Assembly (NCBI GenBank): GCA_031177685.1
Contig: JAPSGI010000003.1
Location: 62,001-126,000 of the forward strand
DNA: 64,000 bases
Source: Solirubrobacteraceae bacterium
GTDB lineage: Bacteria; Actinomycetota; Thermoleophilia; Solirubrobacterales; Solirubrobacteraceae
Direction: 5' to 3'
Of this stretch, positions 16,246 through 25,700 are shown in pieces. The notes under the pieces are model-generated. The model did not search any database and was not told where the DNA came from. It worked only from the letters and a program-made list of their open reading frames with translations. The position numbers were made by a program, and so were the translations under genes. Within the stretch, counting starts at the first letter, position 1; each line of letters begins with the position of its first letter.

Positions 16246-17097
16246 ATGCAAGGTGGACGGATCTCCCGCGGGTGGGCGCTGGCGAAGCAGAGCTTCGTCG
16301 TGCTGCGCGCCGATCGCTCGCTGCTGCTGTTCCCGGTCATCGCAATGCCGGCGGCACTGGCCGCCGCGGCCATCGTCATGGGCCCCGGCATCGCGCTGTA
16401 CGCGGCCGACAACCAGGAGGCGTTCCTGATCGCCTTCGGCGCGCTCACGCTGTACGCGCTCACGTTCGTGACGGTGTTCTTCAACACCGCGCTGGCGGCG
16501 GCCGCGGCACGCAGCCTCGGCGGCGCGGACACGACCGTCGGGGAGGGCCTCGCCGCGGCGCGCTCGCGCCTGGGCGTGATCGCGGCCTGGGCACTCGTCC
16601 AGACCGTGGTGGGGATCGTCATCAGCGCGATCCAGGAGGCGGCCGGCGACTCGATCGTGGGGCGGATCCTCGTCGGGCTGGTCAACTTCGCCTGGAGCGC
16701 GGCTACGTTCTTCGTCATCCCGGTCATCGCGCTGGAGGGCGTGGGGCCGCGCGACGCGTTCAAGCGCTCGGTGTCGCTGCTGCGCGAGCGCTGGGGCGAG
16801 GGCGTCGTCGGGACCGCCAGCGTGAGCGGCGTCGTGTTCCTGATCGCGCTGCTGCCGATCGCGGCGCTCGGGGTCCCGGGCGTGATGCTGCTGTCCGGCG
16901 GCGGCACGGAGGTGGTCGGGGGCGTGCTGCTCGGCCTGGCGGCCGTCGTGCTGGTGGCGGCCATGCTGGTGGGCGGCACGGCCAACGCGATCTTCCGCGT
17001 CGCGTTGTACCGCTACGCCACCGACGGCGTGGCGGCGGCCGGGTTCGACCCCAAGCAGCTGGAGTCGGCCTTCGCTCCGAAGCGCCGCCGTCGCTGA
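16246..17097 (+). CDS. DUF6159-type polytopic membrane protein
   Basis: A 283-residue membrane protein with about six hydrophobic segments. The N-terminus GGRISRGWALAKQSFVVLRA and the stretch FFVIPVIALEGVGPRDAFKR resemble DUF6159 proteins and glycerophosphodiester-phosphodiesterase-type membrane domains. Function unknown. AAAGGA lies upstream of the ATG. A hairpin follows 5 bp after its stop codon, shared with the convergent M23 gene. Confidence 0.7.
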   Translation: MQGGRISRGWALAKQSFVVLRADRSLLLFPVIAMPAALAAAAIVMGPGIALYAADNQEAFLIAFGALTLYALTFVTVFFNTALAAAAARSLGGADTTVGEGLAAARSRLGVIAAWALVQTVVGIVISAIQEAAGDSIVGRILVGLVNFAWSAATFFVIPVIALEGVGPRDAFKRSVSLLRERWGEGVVGTASVSGVVFLIALLPIAALGVPGVMLLSGGGTEVVGGVLLGLAAVVLVAAMLVGGTANAIFRVALYRYATDGVAAAGFDPKQLESAFAPKRRRR

Positions 17098-17102
17098 GCC
17101 GT

Positions 17103-17137
17103 GTGGACTTGACCGCGTATATCGCGGCTAAGTCCAC
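17103..17137. terminator. Bidirectional nested hairpin
   Basis: GTGGACTT pairs with AAGTCCAC, and inside it CCGCG pairs with CGCGG around TATAT. It sits between convergent gene ends (17097 and 17146) and can terminate in both directions. No T tract. The plan resembles the hairpin after tmk. Confidence 0.75.
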
Positions 17138-17145
17138 AAAGCGGC

Positions 17146-17931
17146 TCAGAGATACGCCAGCGGGTCGACCGGCTTGCCGCCGATCCGCACCTCGAAGTGG
17201 AGGTGCGGCCCGGTGGAGTGGCCGGTCGATCCGACGGCGCCGATGACGGCGCCCTGGTTCACGACCTCGCCGCGGCGGACGAGGATCTGCGACTGGTGGC
17301 CGTAGCAGGTGCTCAGCACGCGGGTGTGGCGGATGCAGGTGTAGTTGCCGTAGCCGCCGTAGGAGCCGGCCAGGACGACCTGGCCCGTGTCCGCGGCCCG
17401 GATCGCCGTGCCGGTCGGGGCCGCGATGTCGATGCCGGCGTGCAGGCGTCCCCAGCGCGGGCCGAAGGGGGAGGTGAAGGAGCCCGTCGTGGGCCAGATG
17501 AAGCGCCCCGAGCCCGGGCGAATCGGCGCGCTGGAGTTGACGAGGATCCGCTCGATGCGTGCCTGCTCGCGCTCCAGCGCCTCGAGCTCGGCGCGGACCT
17601 CGGCATCGCTGGGCGCTCCGGGCGAAACCCGGTCGTCGCCCTTGGCCGCCTTGGCGGCGGGGGGTGGGAAGTCGGTGGCGCCCGCCTCCACGACGATGCC
17701 CTCGGGCAGGCCGGCGCCCGGCTCGACCGCGCGGGCGCGCGAGCCGGCCCGGGCGATCAGGCGGTCGATCTCGGCATCGCGGTCGGCGCGGGTCGGCGCG
17801 GCGGCCTTGCGCGGCTCTTCGGTTTCCGGAGCTCCGTCGCCCGCCAGCACGGCCGCGCCGGCCACCGGCACGCCGACGATCGCGGCGGCCAGGGCGGCGA
17901 GGATCCACGGGCGGCCCAGGACGCGTCCCAT
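17146..17931 (-). CDS. M23 peptidase with coiled-coil stem, membrane-anchored
   Basis: A 261-residue protein with an N-terminal hydrophobic anchor (WILAALAAAIVGVPVAGAAV), a charged helical region at about 45-125 that could form a short coiled coil, and an M23 domain at about 145-260. Zinc motifs: RLHAGIDIAAP and GPHLHFEV; the domain start SFTSPFGPRWG is typical. It probably cuts peptide cross-bridges or activates a partner amidase. A TTG at 17940 is an alternative start; TACTTG lies 6 bp before the chosen ATG. Confidence 0.87.
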   Translation of the reverse strand: MGRVLGRPWILAALAAAIVGVPVAGAAVLAGDGAPETEEPRKAAAPTRADRDAEIDRLIARAGSRARAVEPGAGLPEGIVVEAGATDFPPPAAKAAKGDDRVSPGAPSDAEVRAELEALEREQARIERILVNSSAPIRPGSGRFIWPTTGSFTSPFGPRWGRLHAGIDIAAPTGTAIRAADTGQVVLAGSYGGYGNYTCIRHTRVLSTCYGHQSQILVRRGEVVNQGAVIGAVGSTGHSTGPHLHFEVRIGGKPVDPLAYL

Positions 17932-17979
17932 CCCGGTCAAGTATCGGCAGATGGCGGGCGCTTCGCGACGGTTCGCGCC

Positions 17980-19062
17980 TCAGGACGCGTTCTGCACGCT
18001 GCAGAGCTGCATCAGCCGGTCGCCGGGCCGCAGCTCCGCCGCCGCGGGATCGTCGAAGCGCAGCAGCCGCCCGTCCCGGACCACGCCGATGACCGGGTCG
18101 CGCAGGCTCAGGTCCGCGAGCCGGCCCACCTGCTCGGGGCCGACCTCGCGCTCCACGATGTCCAGCCCCTGGCCGACCGACAGCAGGTCCTCCAGCGCCT
18201 CCACGACCTGCGGCGACTGGCACGCGAAGCCCATCAGGCGCCCGGCCGCGCCGGAGGAGACGATCACCGAGTTGGCCCCGCTCTGCTTGAGCAGGTGCGC
18301 GTTCTCCTCCTCGCGCACGGCGGCGACGATCGTGAGCTGCGGGTTGAGCTCGCGCGCGGTGAGCGTCGCCAGGACCGCCGTGTCGTCGCGGTCCACGGCC
18401 ACGATCAGCTCGCTGGCCGTCCGGATCCCCGCCGCCTCGAGCACCTCGGAGGTGGCGGCGCTGCCCGTCACGGTGGCGAAGTGCCGCTCGGACGCCTCCT
18501 CGCGGGCGGTGGCGCGCGCGTCGATCACCACGATCGTCTCCGGCGCGCGCCCGCGCTCGACGAGGACGTTGGCCGCGCTGCGGCCCTTCGTCCCGAAGCC
18601 GGCGATGATCACGTGGTCGCGCAAGCGTCTCCTCCAGCGGGCCCGTAGGTAGGTCTCGCGGGTGCGCTCGGCCAGGACCTCCAGCGTCGTGCCCACGAGG
18701 ACGATCAGGAACAGTACGCGCGCGGGCGTCACGAGGAGCGTCGTGAGCAGCCGCGCGCTGTCGCTCTCGGGCCGGATGTCCCCGTAGCCGGTCGTCGTGA
18801 CGCTGACCGTGGAGTAGTAGAAGGCGTCCAGCAGGCTGATCCCCGACCCGTCCGCGTCCACGTACCCGCCCCGGTCGGCGTAGGCGACGATGGCGACGAA
18901 CACGATCAGCCCCAGCGCGACCGCGACGCGCCGCCCGATCTTCGCGACCGGATGGTCGTTTCCCCGGGGAAGCTCGACCGGGATGTCGGCACGCGCGGCG
19001 GGCACGCCGGGCAGTATGCCCGGCGCTACGATGGAGCCGGCGCGCCGCTCGCCCGGCGCCAC
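17980..19062 (-). CDS. Two-helix potassium channel with RCK (TrkA-N/C) domains
   Basis: A K+ channel of up to 360 residues. Two transmembrane helices (VALGLIVFVAIVAYAD and LLVTPARVLFLIVLVGTTLEV) flank the selectivity filter TTTGYGD. An RCK Rossmann domain starts at HVIIAGFGTKGRSAANVL, followed by a TrkA-C-like domain (about 280-355, DPVIGVVRDG). The GTG at 19062 lies only 5 bp from the tRNA gene on the other strand, so a GTG at 19005 is a reasonable alternative start. Ligand of the RCK domain is unknown. Confidence 0.88.
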   Translation of the reverse strand: MAPGERRAGSIVAPGILPGVPAARADIPVELPRGNDHPVAKIGRRVAVALGLIVFVAIVAYADRGGYVDADGSGISLLDAFYYSTVSVTTTGYGDIRPESDSARLLTTLLVTPARVLFLIVLVGTTLEVLAERTRETYLRARWRRRLRDHVIIAGFGTKGRSAANVLVERGRAPETIVVIDARATAREEASERHFATVTGSAATSEVLEAAGIRTASELIVAVDRDDTAVLATLTARELNPQLTIVAAVREEENAHLLKQSGANSVIVSSGAAGRLMGFACQSPQVVEALEDLLSVGQGLDIVEREVGPEQVGRLADLSLRDPVIGVVRDGRLLRFDDPAAAELRPGDRLMQLCSVQNAS

Positions 19063-19066
19063 CCCC

Positions 19067-19139
19067 GCCGACGTAGCTCAGCTGGTAGAGCACTTCACTC
19101 GTAATGAAGGGGTCCCCGGTTCGAGTCCGGGCGTCGGCT
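19067..19139 (+). tRNA. tRNA-Thr (anticodon CGT)
   Basis: A 73-nt cloverleaf: acceptor GCCGACG/CGTCGGC, D arm GCTC/GAGC, anticodon stem CTTCA/TGAAG with loop CTCGTAA (anticodon CGT, codon ACG), T arm CCCGG/CCGGG with loop TTCGAGT, discriminator T. CCA is not encoded. Confidence 0.97.
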
Positions 19140-19317
19140 TCCCCGAAGTCCCTGAACCTGTTCGCATCTGGCGCGTCGAGCGGTTGCAGCGAGGGCCCGG
19201 GTTCCGACCCGTAGTGCCGGTTCAGCACGCCCTTGATTGGGCTGGCATTGAGTTCGAGGATGGGCGATGGCCGAGCCGGCTCAAGCGGCTCAGTAGCGTC
19301 CGATCCTGGCGCCAAAC

Positions 19318-19356
19318 TGCACAAGCCCGCTGGTGTGGCGCCAGCAGGCTTGTGCA
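19318..19356. repeat. Long inverted repeat downstream of tRNA
   Basis: TGCACAAGCC-c-GCTGG pairs with CCAGC-a-GGCTTGTGCA around a 7-nt loop: 15 paired positions with one mismatch. The rest of 19140-19433 holds no convincing gene. The hairpin could terminate the tRNA transcript from 180 bp away or be a short interspersed element. Confidence 0.6.
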
Positions 19357-19433
19357 ACATCACGGCGTTCGCAGAGTCTGTACGGGTAGAACAGATCTTG
19401 CCTGGGCGCCCGGACGTATCAAGGAGCGCCTGC

Positions 19434-19697
19434 GTGGCGGAAGAACCCCTCAGACTCCCGAGAGCAGATGAAGCAGAGATCGACCCGGCGAAGTTCACGC
19501 GGTACGCGCTCTGTGCCGATCACGAAGAAGGCAAGCACAAGCTCCGCCTCTTTCGTTCGATCTTCGGGCGGCGCTACACCGTCGCCATTCTCATCGAGGG
19601 GCTCAACGGGGCTAGTGGCATCGTCACGACTGGCTGGATTGTCAATCGCGGCGGAGGTCGTCCTCGCCTCCTTTCGGCCTATCCAGAGGCGTCTTAG
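19434..19697 (+). CDS. DUF6883-like small protein
   Basis: An 87-residue protein starting with GTG, AAGGAG 7 bp upstream. The pattern LPRADEAEIDPAKFTRYALC, then HEEGKHKLRLFRSIFG, then TTGWIVNRGG and PRLLSAYP is that of DUF6883 proteins. The domain also occurs as a C-terminal module in polymorphic toxin proteins, but its activity is not known to me. The next gene is DUF4926-like, and these two domains often occur side by side. Lower GC than neighbours and a position just after a tRNA gene suggest transfer. Confidence 0.7.
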   Translation: MAEEPLRLPRADEAEIDPAKFTRYALCADHEEGKHKLRLFRSIFGRRYTVAILIEGLNGASGIVTTGWIVNRGGGRPRLLSAYPEAS

Positions 19698-19761
19698 CGG
19701 CCTCTTGACGCGGCTTGCATCTCGTCCCGCCCACATGGGAAGGCTCCCCGATGGAGAGAGG

Positions 19762-19971
19762 ATGGATCCGGCCTTGCTCGACGTGATCGAGCTCCGGGTC
19801 GCCTCGGGGAGGTGGCCTGCCGGAACGGCGGCGACCTTGGTTGAGATGTTCGAAGACGGTGGCCTGGTCGAGATTTCTGACGACGACGGGCGCACCCTCG
19901 ACATCATCCCGCTGCCATACGAGGCGATGACAGTTCTTCCGCGCTCCGAGCAGCAGCAGCTAATGGTCTAG
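19762..19971 (+). CDS. DUF4926-like small protein
   Basis: A 69-residue protein beginning MDPALLDVIEL. The pattern (hydrophobic N-terminal strand, GRWPAGTAATLVEMFEDGG, then VEISDDDGRTLDIIPLP) matches the small beta-barrel-like DUF4926 fold. The start at 19762 has GGAG 5 bp upstream; an in-frame ATG at 19735 has no ribosome site. It lies 64 bp after the DUF6883-like gene and is probably its partner, perhaps as a two-component module of toxin-immunity kind, which is inference. Confidence 0.65.
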   Translation: MDPALLDVIELRVASGRWPAGTAATLVEMFEDGGLVEISDDDGRTLDIIPLPYEAMTVLPRSEQQQLMV

Positions 19972-20096
19972 CTCTCATCCGCGATCCGTGCGAGCGCTCG
20001 CGCCCGAGCGGGCGTCAGCGAGGCGCCGCGCCGTTTCGTCAGCAGGGCCGCACGAAACCGACGTATCAAGACCATCGAACGCTACGGTCACCGTAG

Positions 20097-21158
20097 ATGG
20101 CGCGCTTGGCTGCTCTCGTTGGGGTTCTGGTAGGCGTACTCGCCTGCATGGCCGGCCCCTCGGCGGCCTCGACCATCCACGAGCCCGCGTCGGGTATCGC
20201 GGCGAAGCGGACGGACACCATCTACTTCGATTGGCGTTGGTCCGACTCGCAGTACGCGAGTCGAGTGTTCTTCTCGCAGTCCGCCGATCCGGCTGACCCC
20301 TCCTGGTACGGCCACCCGAAGTACGCGACCGCGACGCTCTACGACTCGAACGCGACGATCGACTTCGCCAAGCTGGGCGGTGGCATCCCGGCCGGCGTGT
20401 GGTACTGGCGTCTGTGCTCAAAGTCGATCTACGGCGAGGACGACAAGTGCTACCTGGAGCCCGAGATTCGGCAGATCGCGTTCGCCGACGTGCCGCAGTG
20501 TCAGGACCGCCAGGACAACGACGGCGACGGATGGACGGACAGCAGCGGCTACATGGCGGACCCAGGGTGCCTGGACGATCCCAACGGCAACAACGAGGCA
20601 GCCATCGCGCCAGCGTGTCGGGACAAGCAGGACAACGACGGCGACTTTCGTCGGGACCTTGACGACCCGGGATGCGTCGGCGACCCCAACAGCGCGACCG
20701 AGGTCGAAGCGTGCCGGGATGGCGGCGACAACGACGGGGACGGCAAGGTGGACGCGGCCGATCCGGGTTGCCTCGAAGAAGCGGGCCGCACGAGCGAGGC
20801 CGACCCCGCTCCACGTGTCTCCCGCACCTCGCTGACGCTCTCGCCGCGAGCGCGCTGCGGCCTTGCCGTCAACCTCGGCGTCGCGCCGACTCTCAACGGC
20901 TACACCAAGCGGCTGTTCCCCTTCAAACGTCGAGCCGAAGTGACGCTGCGAGGGCTGTCGGGACGTGCGCGGGGGCTGACCCGCAAGCGGGCCTTGTTCC
21001 CGTCGAGGCTCGGACACGGCTACGTCTTCACCTGGCGAGCCTTGCGGCCCGGGCGGTATGCGGTGTGGGCGACCTACCCGGGTGACGCGTGGCGGGTCAG
21101 CTCGACGTCAGTGCCGCGAATCGTGCGTCTGATGGCGCGCCACTGCGTGCGCAGCTGA
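20097..21158 (+). CDS. Exported protein with three Asp-rich Ca-binding-type repeats
   Basis: A 353-residue exported protein with a signal peptide (LAALVGVLVGVLACMAGPSA). Residues about 30-125 form an Ig/fibronectin-like domain (TIYFDWRWSD, YWRLCSKS). Three repeats follow, each with Cys, DNDGD and DPGC (CQDRQDNDGDGWTD, CRDKQDNDGDFRRD, CRDGGDNDGDGKVD), resembling thrombospondin type 3 calcium-binding repeats. A final beta domain of about 115 residues completes it. Likely cell-surface or secreted. TACGGT lies 8 bp before the ATG. No specific function recognised. Confidence 0.75.
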   Translation: MARLAALVGVLVGVLACMAGPSAASTIHEPASGIAAKRTDTIYFDWRWSDSQYASRVFFSQSADPADPSWYGHPKYATATLYDSNATIDFAKLGGGIPAGVWYWRLCSKSIYGEDDKCYLEPEIRQIAFADVPQCQDRQDNDGDGWTDSSGYMADPGCLDDPNGNNEAAIAPACRDKQDNDGDFRRDLDDPGCVGDPNSATEVEACRDGGDNDGDGKVDAADPGCLEEAGRTSEADPAPRVSRTSLTLSPRARCGLAVNLGVAPTLNGYTKRLFPFKRRAEVTLRGLSGRARGLTRKRALFPSRLGHGYVFTWRALRPGRYAVWATYPGDAWRVSSTSVPRIVRLMARHCVRS

Positions 21159-21321
21159 GCCAAGCCGACGCCCGCACCGAGAAACAGGCAACCTCGGTCA
21201 AGCAGTCGAGCTGGTCGGGATCGTCTCGCTCCTCGTCGGATTCTCCGTAGCCGGCGCACACTGTCGCCGCCGTTACACAGCTCGTGTCGGGCGGGTGCGC
21301 GAGGGGACGCGCGGGCGTCCA

Positions 21322-21327
21322 TAGCGT
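21322..21327 (+). promoter_or_regulatory. Leaderless -10 box of trypsin-like gene
   Basis: TAGCGT ends 7 bp before the ATG at 21335. Confidence 0.5.
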
Positions 21328-21334
21328 CGTGCCC

Positions 21335-22264
21335 ATGCCCACAACCTCACATCCCAACACCCGCCGCGCCGCCTGGCTCGGCTTCCTCGCCGCCGCGCTC
21401 ACGCTGTTCGCGGCCATCGCGACCGACGCTCCGGCGGCCACGCCGGCCGGGTCGCTTCCCTACTCCGAGAGCACGCAGGTGCCCAACGGGCAGTTCGCAT
21501 TCAACGCCGGGATCCGCTCCAACGGCGCGACCCGGTTCTTCTGCAGCGGCACCCTGATCGGGAAGCGCTGGGTGCTGACCGCCGCGCACTGCGTGGACGA
21601 CAAGGCCGCCGCCAACCTGCAGGTGGTCATCGGCGACACCGACCTCGACAACACGACCGACCCGGCGGAGCTGCGCGCCGTCGAGCGCATCCGCGTCCAT
21701 CCCAAGTGGGGTGGCGACACCGGCGATGGCAACGACGTGGCGCTGCTGCGGCTGGTCAACGACTCAAACGTCACACCGGTCAGGCTCGGTCTGTCCAAGA
21801 GCCTGGAGAAGGGCATCAAGCGGTGCGAGTCGCTACCTGTCCTCTTCGCCAGGGTCTGTCCCTCGGGTCTCGGCTTCGGGCTGGGGTGGGGCAAGACGAC
21901 CGCCGGCGGCCAGACTTCGCTGACGCTGCGCCAGGCCAAGGCGACGATCTTCGGCGGGCCCCGCGGCACGTTCTGGAAGGCCAAGTCCGGGGCGTGCAAG
22001 GGCGACAGCGGCGGACCGCTGATGATCGCCGGAGACGACGGCAGCCCGGTTCAGATCGGCGTCGCCAGCTACATCACCCACGGCGGCAAGTACTTCAGCT
22101 GGTGGATGGGCGGTATGTGCGACCGCAAGGGCGTGGACTTCTACTCCGACGTCTCGGCGGGCGCGCTGCGCAGCTGGATCGCGATCGTCACGGTCCAGCC
22201 CGGCTCCCAGCCCACGACCCCGGCCTGCCCGGACACGAGCAAGCCGGTCTGCCAGCAGGACTGA
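21335..22264 (+). CDS. Exported trypsin-like serine protease (S1)
   Basis: A 309-residue exported endopeptidase. The signal peptide runs to about residue 35 (FLAAALTLFAAIATDAPAAT). Catalytic triad: His in VLTAAHCVD, Asp in GNDVALLRL, Ser in CKGDSGGPL. Cysteines around His and Ser are placed as in chymotrypsin-fold proteases. A short Pro/Cys-containing tail follows the protease domain. The ATG at 21335 is preferred over an in-frame start at 21284 because it precedes the signal peptide directly and has a TANNNT box. A 13-bp hairpin follows the gene. Confidence 0.9.
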   Translation: MPTTSHPNTRRAAWLGFLAAALTLFAAIATDAPAATPAGSLPYSESTQVPNGQFAFNAGIRSNGATRFFCSGTLIGKRWVLTAAHCVDDKAAANLQVVIGDTDLDNTTDPAELRAVERIRVHPKWGGDTGDGNDVALLRLVNDSNVTPVRLGLSKSLEKGIKRCESLPVLFARVCPSGLGFGLGWGKTTAGGQTSLTLRQAKATIFGGPRGTFWKAKSGACKGDSGGPLMIAGDDGSPVQIGVASYITHGGKYFSWWMGGMCDRKGVDFYSDVSAGALRSWIAIVTVQPGSQPTTPACPDTSKPVCQQD

Positions 22265-22273
22265 CGCTGCGGC

Positions 22274-22304
22274 CGCGCGCCGGGTCCCAGTGACCCGGCG
22301 CGCG
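22274..22304 (+). terminator. GC-rich hairpin after protease gene
   Basis: CGCGCGCCGGGTC and GACCCGGCGCGCG form a perfect 13-bp stem with loop CCAGT, 10 bp after the stop codon, between convergent genes. No T tract. Confidence 0.75.
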
Positions 22305-22323
22305 CGCCTGGCCCGACTCCCGC

Positions 22324-22740
22324 CTACTCCTGCCGCCCCATCGCTTCGAGGGCCTCCTCGGCGGTCCGGAACCACGCGGCGCGGACGACCTTTCCCTCCC
22401 GGACCGTCCACAGGCCCGCCATGCGTGTCATCTCCACCTGGACTCCGCTCACGCGTCCGCGCCCTCGGTAGTCGATCACCGAGATGACTAGGTCGCCCCC
22501 GTCGATCATCTCGACGATGTGGGCTTCGAGGTCATCCCAGGCCTCGTAGACCTCCTGGAACCAGCGGCGCAGGCCATCGTGGCCGTGGTACACCTGACCG
22601 CCGCCCATGAGCTCCCGGAGGGGCCCGCGCGTGTGGTCCCAGACGAGCGCCGGGTCGTAGAGGTCGAGCGTGCCCATGGTGTCGCGTCGGTTCGCGGCAT
22701 CGAGCACCCGCCGCACGATCTCCACGTTCTCCCGCGACAT
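22324..22740 (-). CDS. NTF2/SnoaL-like protein A
   Basis: A 138-residue cone-fold (NTF2-like) protein beginning MSRENVEIVRRVLDAAN, with the central YHGHDGLRRWFQEVYEAWDD and ending AWFRTAEEALEAMG. Such proteins bind small hydrophobic ligands or act as isomerases or hydrolases; no catalytic residues can be assigned. It lies 19 bp after the metzincin gene in the same direction and is a paralogue of the gene at 26004. Confidence 0.8.
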   Translation of the reverse strand: MSRENVEIVRRVLDAANRRDTMGTLDLYDPALVWDHTRGPLRELMGGGQVYHGHDGLRRWFQEVYEAWDDLEAHIVEMIDGGDLVISVIDYRGRGRVSGVQVEMTRMAGLWTVREGKVVRAAWFRTAEEALEAMGRQE

Positions 22741-22759
22741 CGCGCCGAGTCCCGCAGGC

Positions 22760-25700
22760 CTAGCCGCGGCGGACCACGACCGTGCGTGCGCTGCTGCGTC
22801 CGCCCGCGACCAGCCGCGCCGCGACCCGAATGGCGCGGGAGCCGGCCGGGACGCCCACCTGCACGCGCCGCGGCGAGCGCCCGACGCGCAGGCGCCGGCC
22901 GCGCACGCGCAGCGTCGCGGGCTGGCTCGCGGCGACCACGAGCGTGAGGCGACGCGCCGTGCGCCGAAGCCGCGCGGGTGCGCTCAGACGCAGGAAGAAC
23001 GGCGTCGAGCCGCGGACGCGCAGGCGGCGAGTCGCGGAGCCCGTGCGCCCGGAGCGGTCGCGGGCGACCAGGCGCACCGTCCGGGTGCCGGCGGGCAGCG
23101 TCGTGGTCAGCTGCTCGCCGCGTCCCAGTGCCCGTCGCCCGGCGAACCAGCGCAGGTTGCGTCCGCGGACGGGCCGGCCGCGGTCGTCGTCGGCCGCTCC
23201 CTCCAGCGTCACGATCGAGCCCGCGGGAACCGTCTGGCGCGCCGGCGGCGAGACGATCGTCACGCTGGGCGTCCGGCGCGGGACCACGATCCGCCCCGAG
23301 ATCGCCTCGCCCTCGTCGAAGCCGTCGTTGACGCGCAGCCGCAGACGCCCGTTGCGCGAGGCGCCCAGCAGGTGGACCGGCACGCGCGCCACTCCGGTGT
23401 CGAAGCCGCTCAGCACCGGCGCGAAGCTGCGCCCGCCGTCTGCCGAGTAGTCGAGCGCGACCTCGCGCGGCCCCGGGTCGGCGTCGGCGGTGCGCCAGCG
23501 AACCGTCGCCGCGCGCCCGCCGAGCCTGCGCGGCGCGAGCAGCCGCACGGCGGGGACGTTGGCGCTGCGGTCGCGGGCGGCCAGCAGCGAGCCGCCCGCG
23601 GTCACCTCCACGCGCGCGGCGCCGGCGGCGGGGACCACGCCCTCCAGGACGGTCGTCAGGCCTCGGCTGGGCTCGTCGGGAGCCGTCGCCGCGTGCACCG
23701 GCGCCGAGGCGAGCTCCCGACCGGCGGCGTCGCGCGCCACCACGCGGTACGCCGCGTCGGGCGCCGGGGCCGGAGACGGTCCGCGTGCCGGGCCGACGGA
23801 CACGATCTCTCCGACGCCGCCGCGATTGACGCGCGCCCGGACGCGCAGCGATGGGACGGCGGGTGCGGCGAGCCGGGACGCGCGGCGCTGCAGCCGGCGC
23901 GGTGCCGTCTGGATCGCGCGCCGCCAGTTCAGCGCCGAGATCCAGTCCTGGCCGCAGTAGGACATGACGTCGAAGGCCGGGCTGGCCTGCGTGTCGGCGA
24001 TGATCCGGTACGGCGGCGCGCTCGGGTCGGCGGCAGGCTCCTCGGTGGTGTCGATCCCCACCGACGCCATCCGTCCGCGCGGCTCCGGGAACCCCCCGCC
24101 GCCGCCGCCGCATTCGGAGTCGGAGTGTCCGAAGCCCAGCAGGTGCAGCATCTCGTGCGCGACGATCGTGTCGGTGTGCTCGCCGACGCCCGCCCGGGGG
24201 CCGGGGGCGTACCCGCCCCCGAACTTGCCGCTCAGCGGGACGAACGTACCGAGCGTGAAGTCGCCGGGCCGCCCGATGTGGTCGTCGTAGTCCTGCGTGG
24301 CCTCCAGGATCGCCTTTTCGGAGACCACGCGCACGTCGCGGAAGCGCGGGACCGGGGAGGGGACGTCCTCGCGGTTCAAAAACAGCATCGGGATCGGCAG
24401 CATGGCCTGCATGCGCGCGAACGACCTGATGCTCGGCAGGCCGACGTCGAAGCGCCCGTCCTGAGCGTTCCACGGTCGCGTGGCCAGCGCGTTGACGTAC
24501 CTGGCGCGCGGCGGCGTGTCGAAGTCGATTCCGGGGAGTGTCGTGCGCGGCTGTGCGCCGCAGGCGACCTGGACGCAGACGTCGGCGCCGGTCCGATCGA
24601 AGGACGTGCCCAGCACCACGGCGGTGAGGCGCAGGCGGCCGCGCTTCGTCCACGTCCCCGGCAGCTCGAACGTGAACGCCTGGGGCGACACGCGCTCCTC
24701 CGTGGTGAGTCCCTCGTCGTTGACGCGCAGCCGCGACGATGGCGGCACGTAGTCCGGGACCAGCGGGCTGAACGGCAGCTGGCGCCCCCGCGAGTCGAAC
24801 GCGTACAGCGCGACGCCGAGCTCCGGCCGCAGGCGCGGTTGGCGGCCGCGAAAGCGGCCCGTGATGCCGAGGAAGTCGGCGAACACGCGAGCGATCGTCT
24901 TCTTGCCGCGCATCAGCGGGACGCCGTAGTAGGCGCCACCGAAGGGCTGCCCGAACGTCTGCACCCCCTGCGTGACCTCGATCCCCTGCAGGCGAACCGC
25001 CAGCTCCTCCAGCACGGCGACGGGCGGCAACAGCGTACGAGGCCCGGGGCCCGCGGCGGGGCCCGAGGGCGTGGCGGTGACGCGCAGCTTGTAGCTGCCC
25101 GGCCGCGCCGCACGACCCGGACGCGGGGCGATCGTCACGAACAGCGGCGTGTCGGACACGCCGTCGATCGTCGTGTGGGACAGCGTGGCGCTCGTGCCGG
25201 GGGGCGGTTGTGACACGCTCAGCGCGATCGGCCCGCTGGAGCCGTTGAGCCTGCGCAGCATGAGCGGGATCTGCAGCCGCGCGCGCGGGCGCATCGTCGG
25301 CGTGAAGCGCCCGGGCGGATTGCGCTCGAGGCGGAAGTCGGGCGGCGGTGGCGGCGGCGGGGCGACGAAGGGCGGGGGCGGCCCGGGCTGGATCGTCGCC
25401 TGCACCAGCACCTGCTGGCCGGTGTTGCCGGCGTCGGTCCACGACTGCGTGGCCCCGTCTGCCACATCCGGTGCGAAGTAGCGCACGCCGTCGCCTGTGG
25501 CGGGGTCGTTGTGGCCGGTGGTGGCGACCGGGACTCCGTACTCCGGACCGTGGCTGCGCAGTCCGATGCGGTCGCCGGCGCGCACGGGGATGGAAACGGC
25601 GAAGGGTCCGCGTACGAGGTCTTCGGCGTCGCCGATCGGCGGCGAGGCGGCGCTCGCCAGCGCGTTGAACGCCGTCTCCTGCTGGTTGGCCGGCCGCAGG

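Noticed and set aside
19067-22300. Integrated element using tRNA-Thr as attachment site
   Set aside because: No integrase gene and no second copy of the tRNA 3' end was found downstream, so only possible transfer is claimed.
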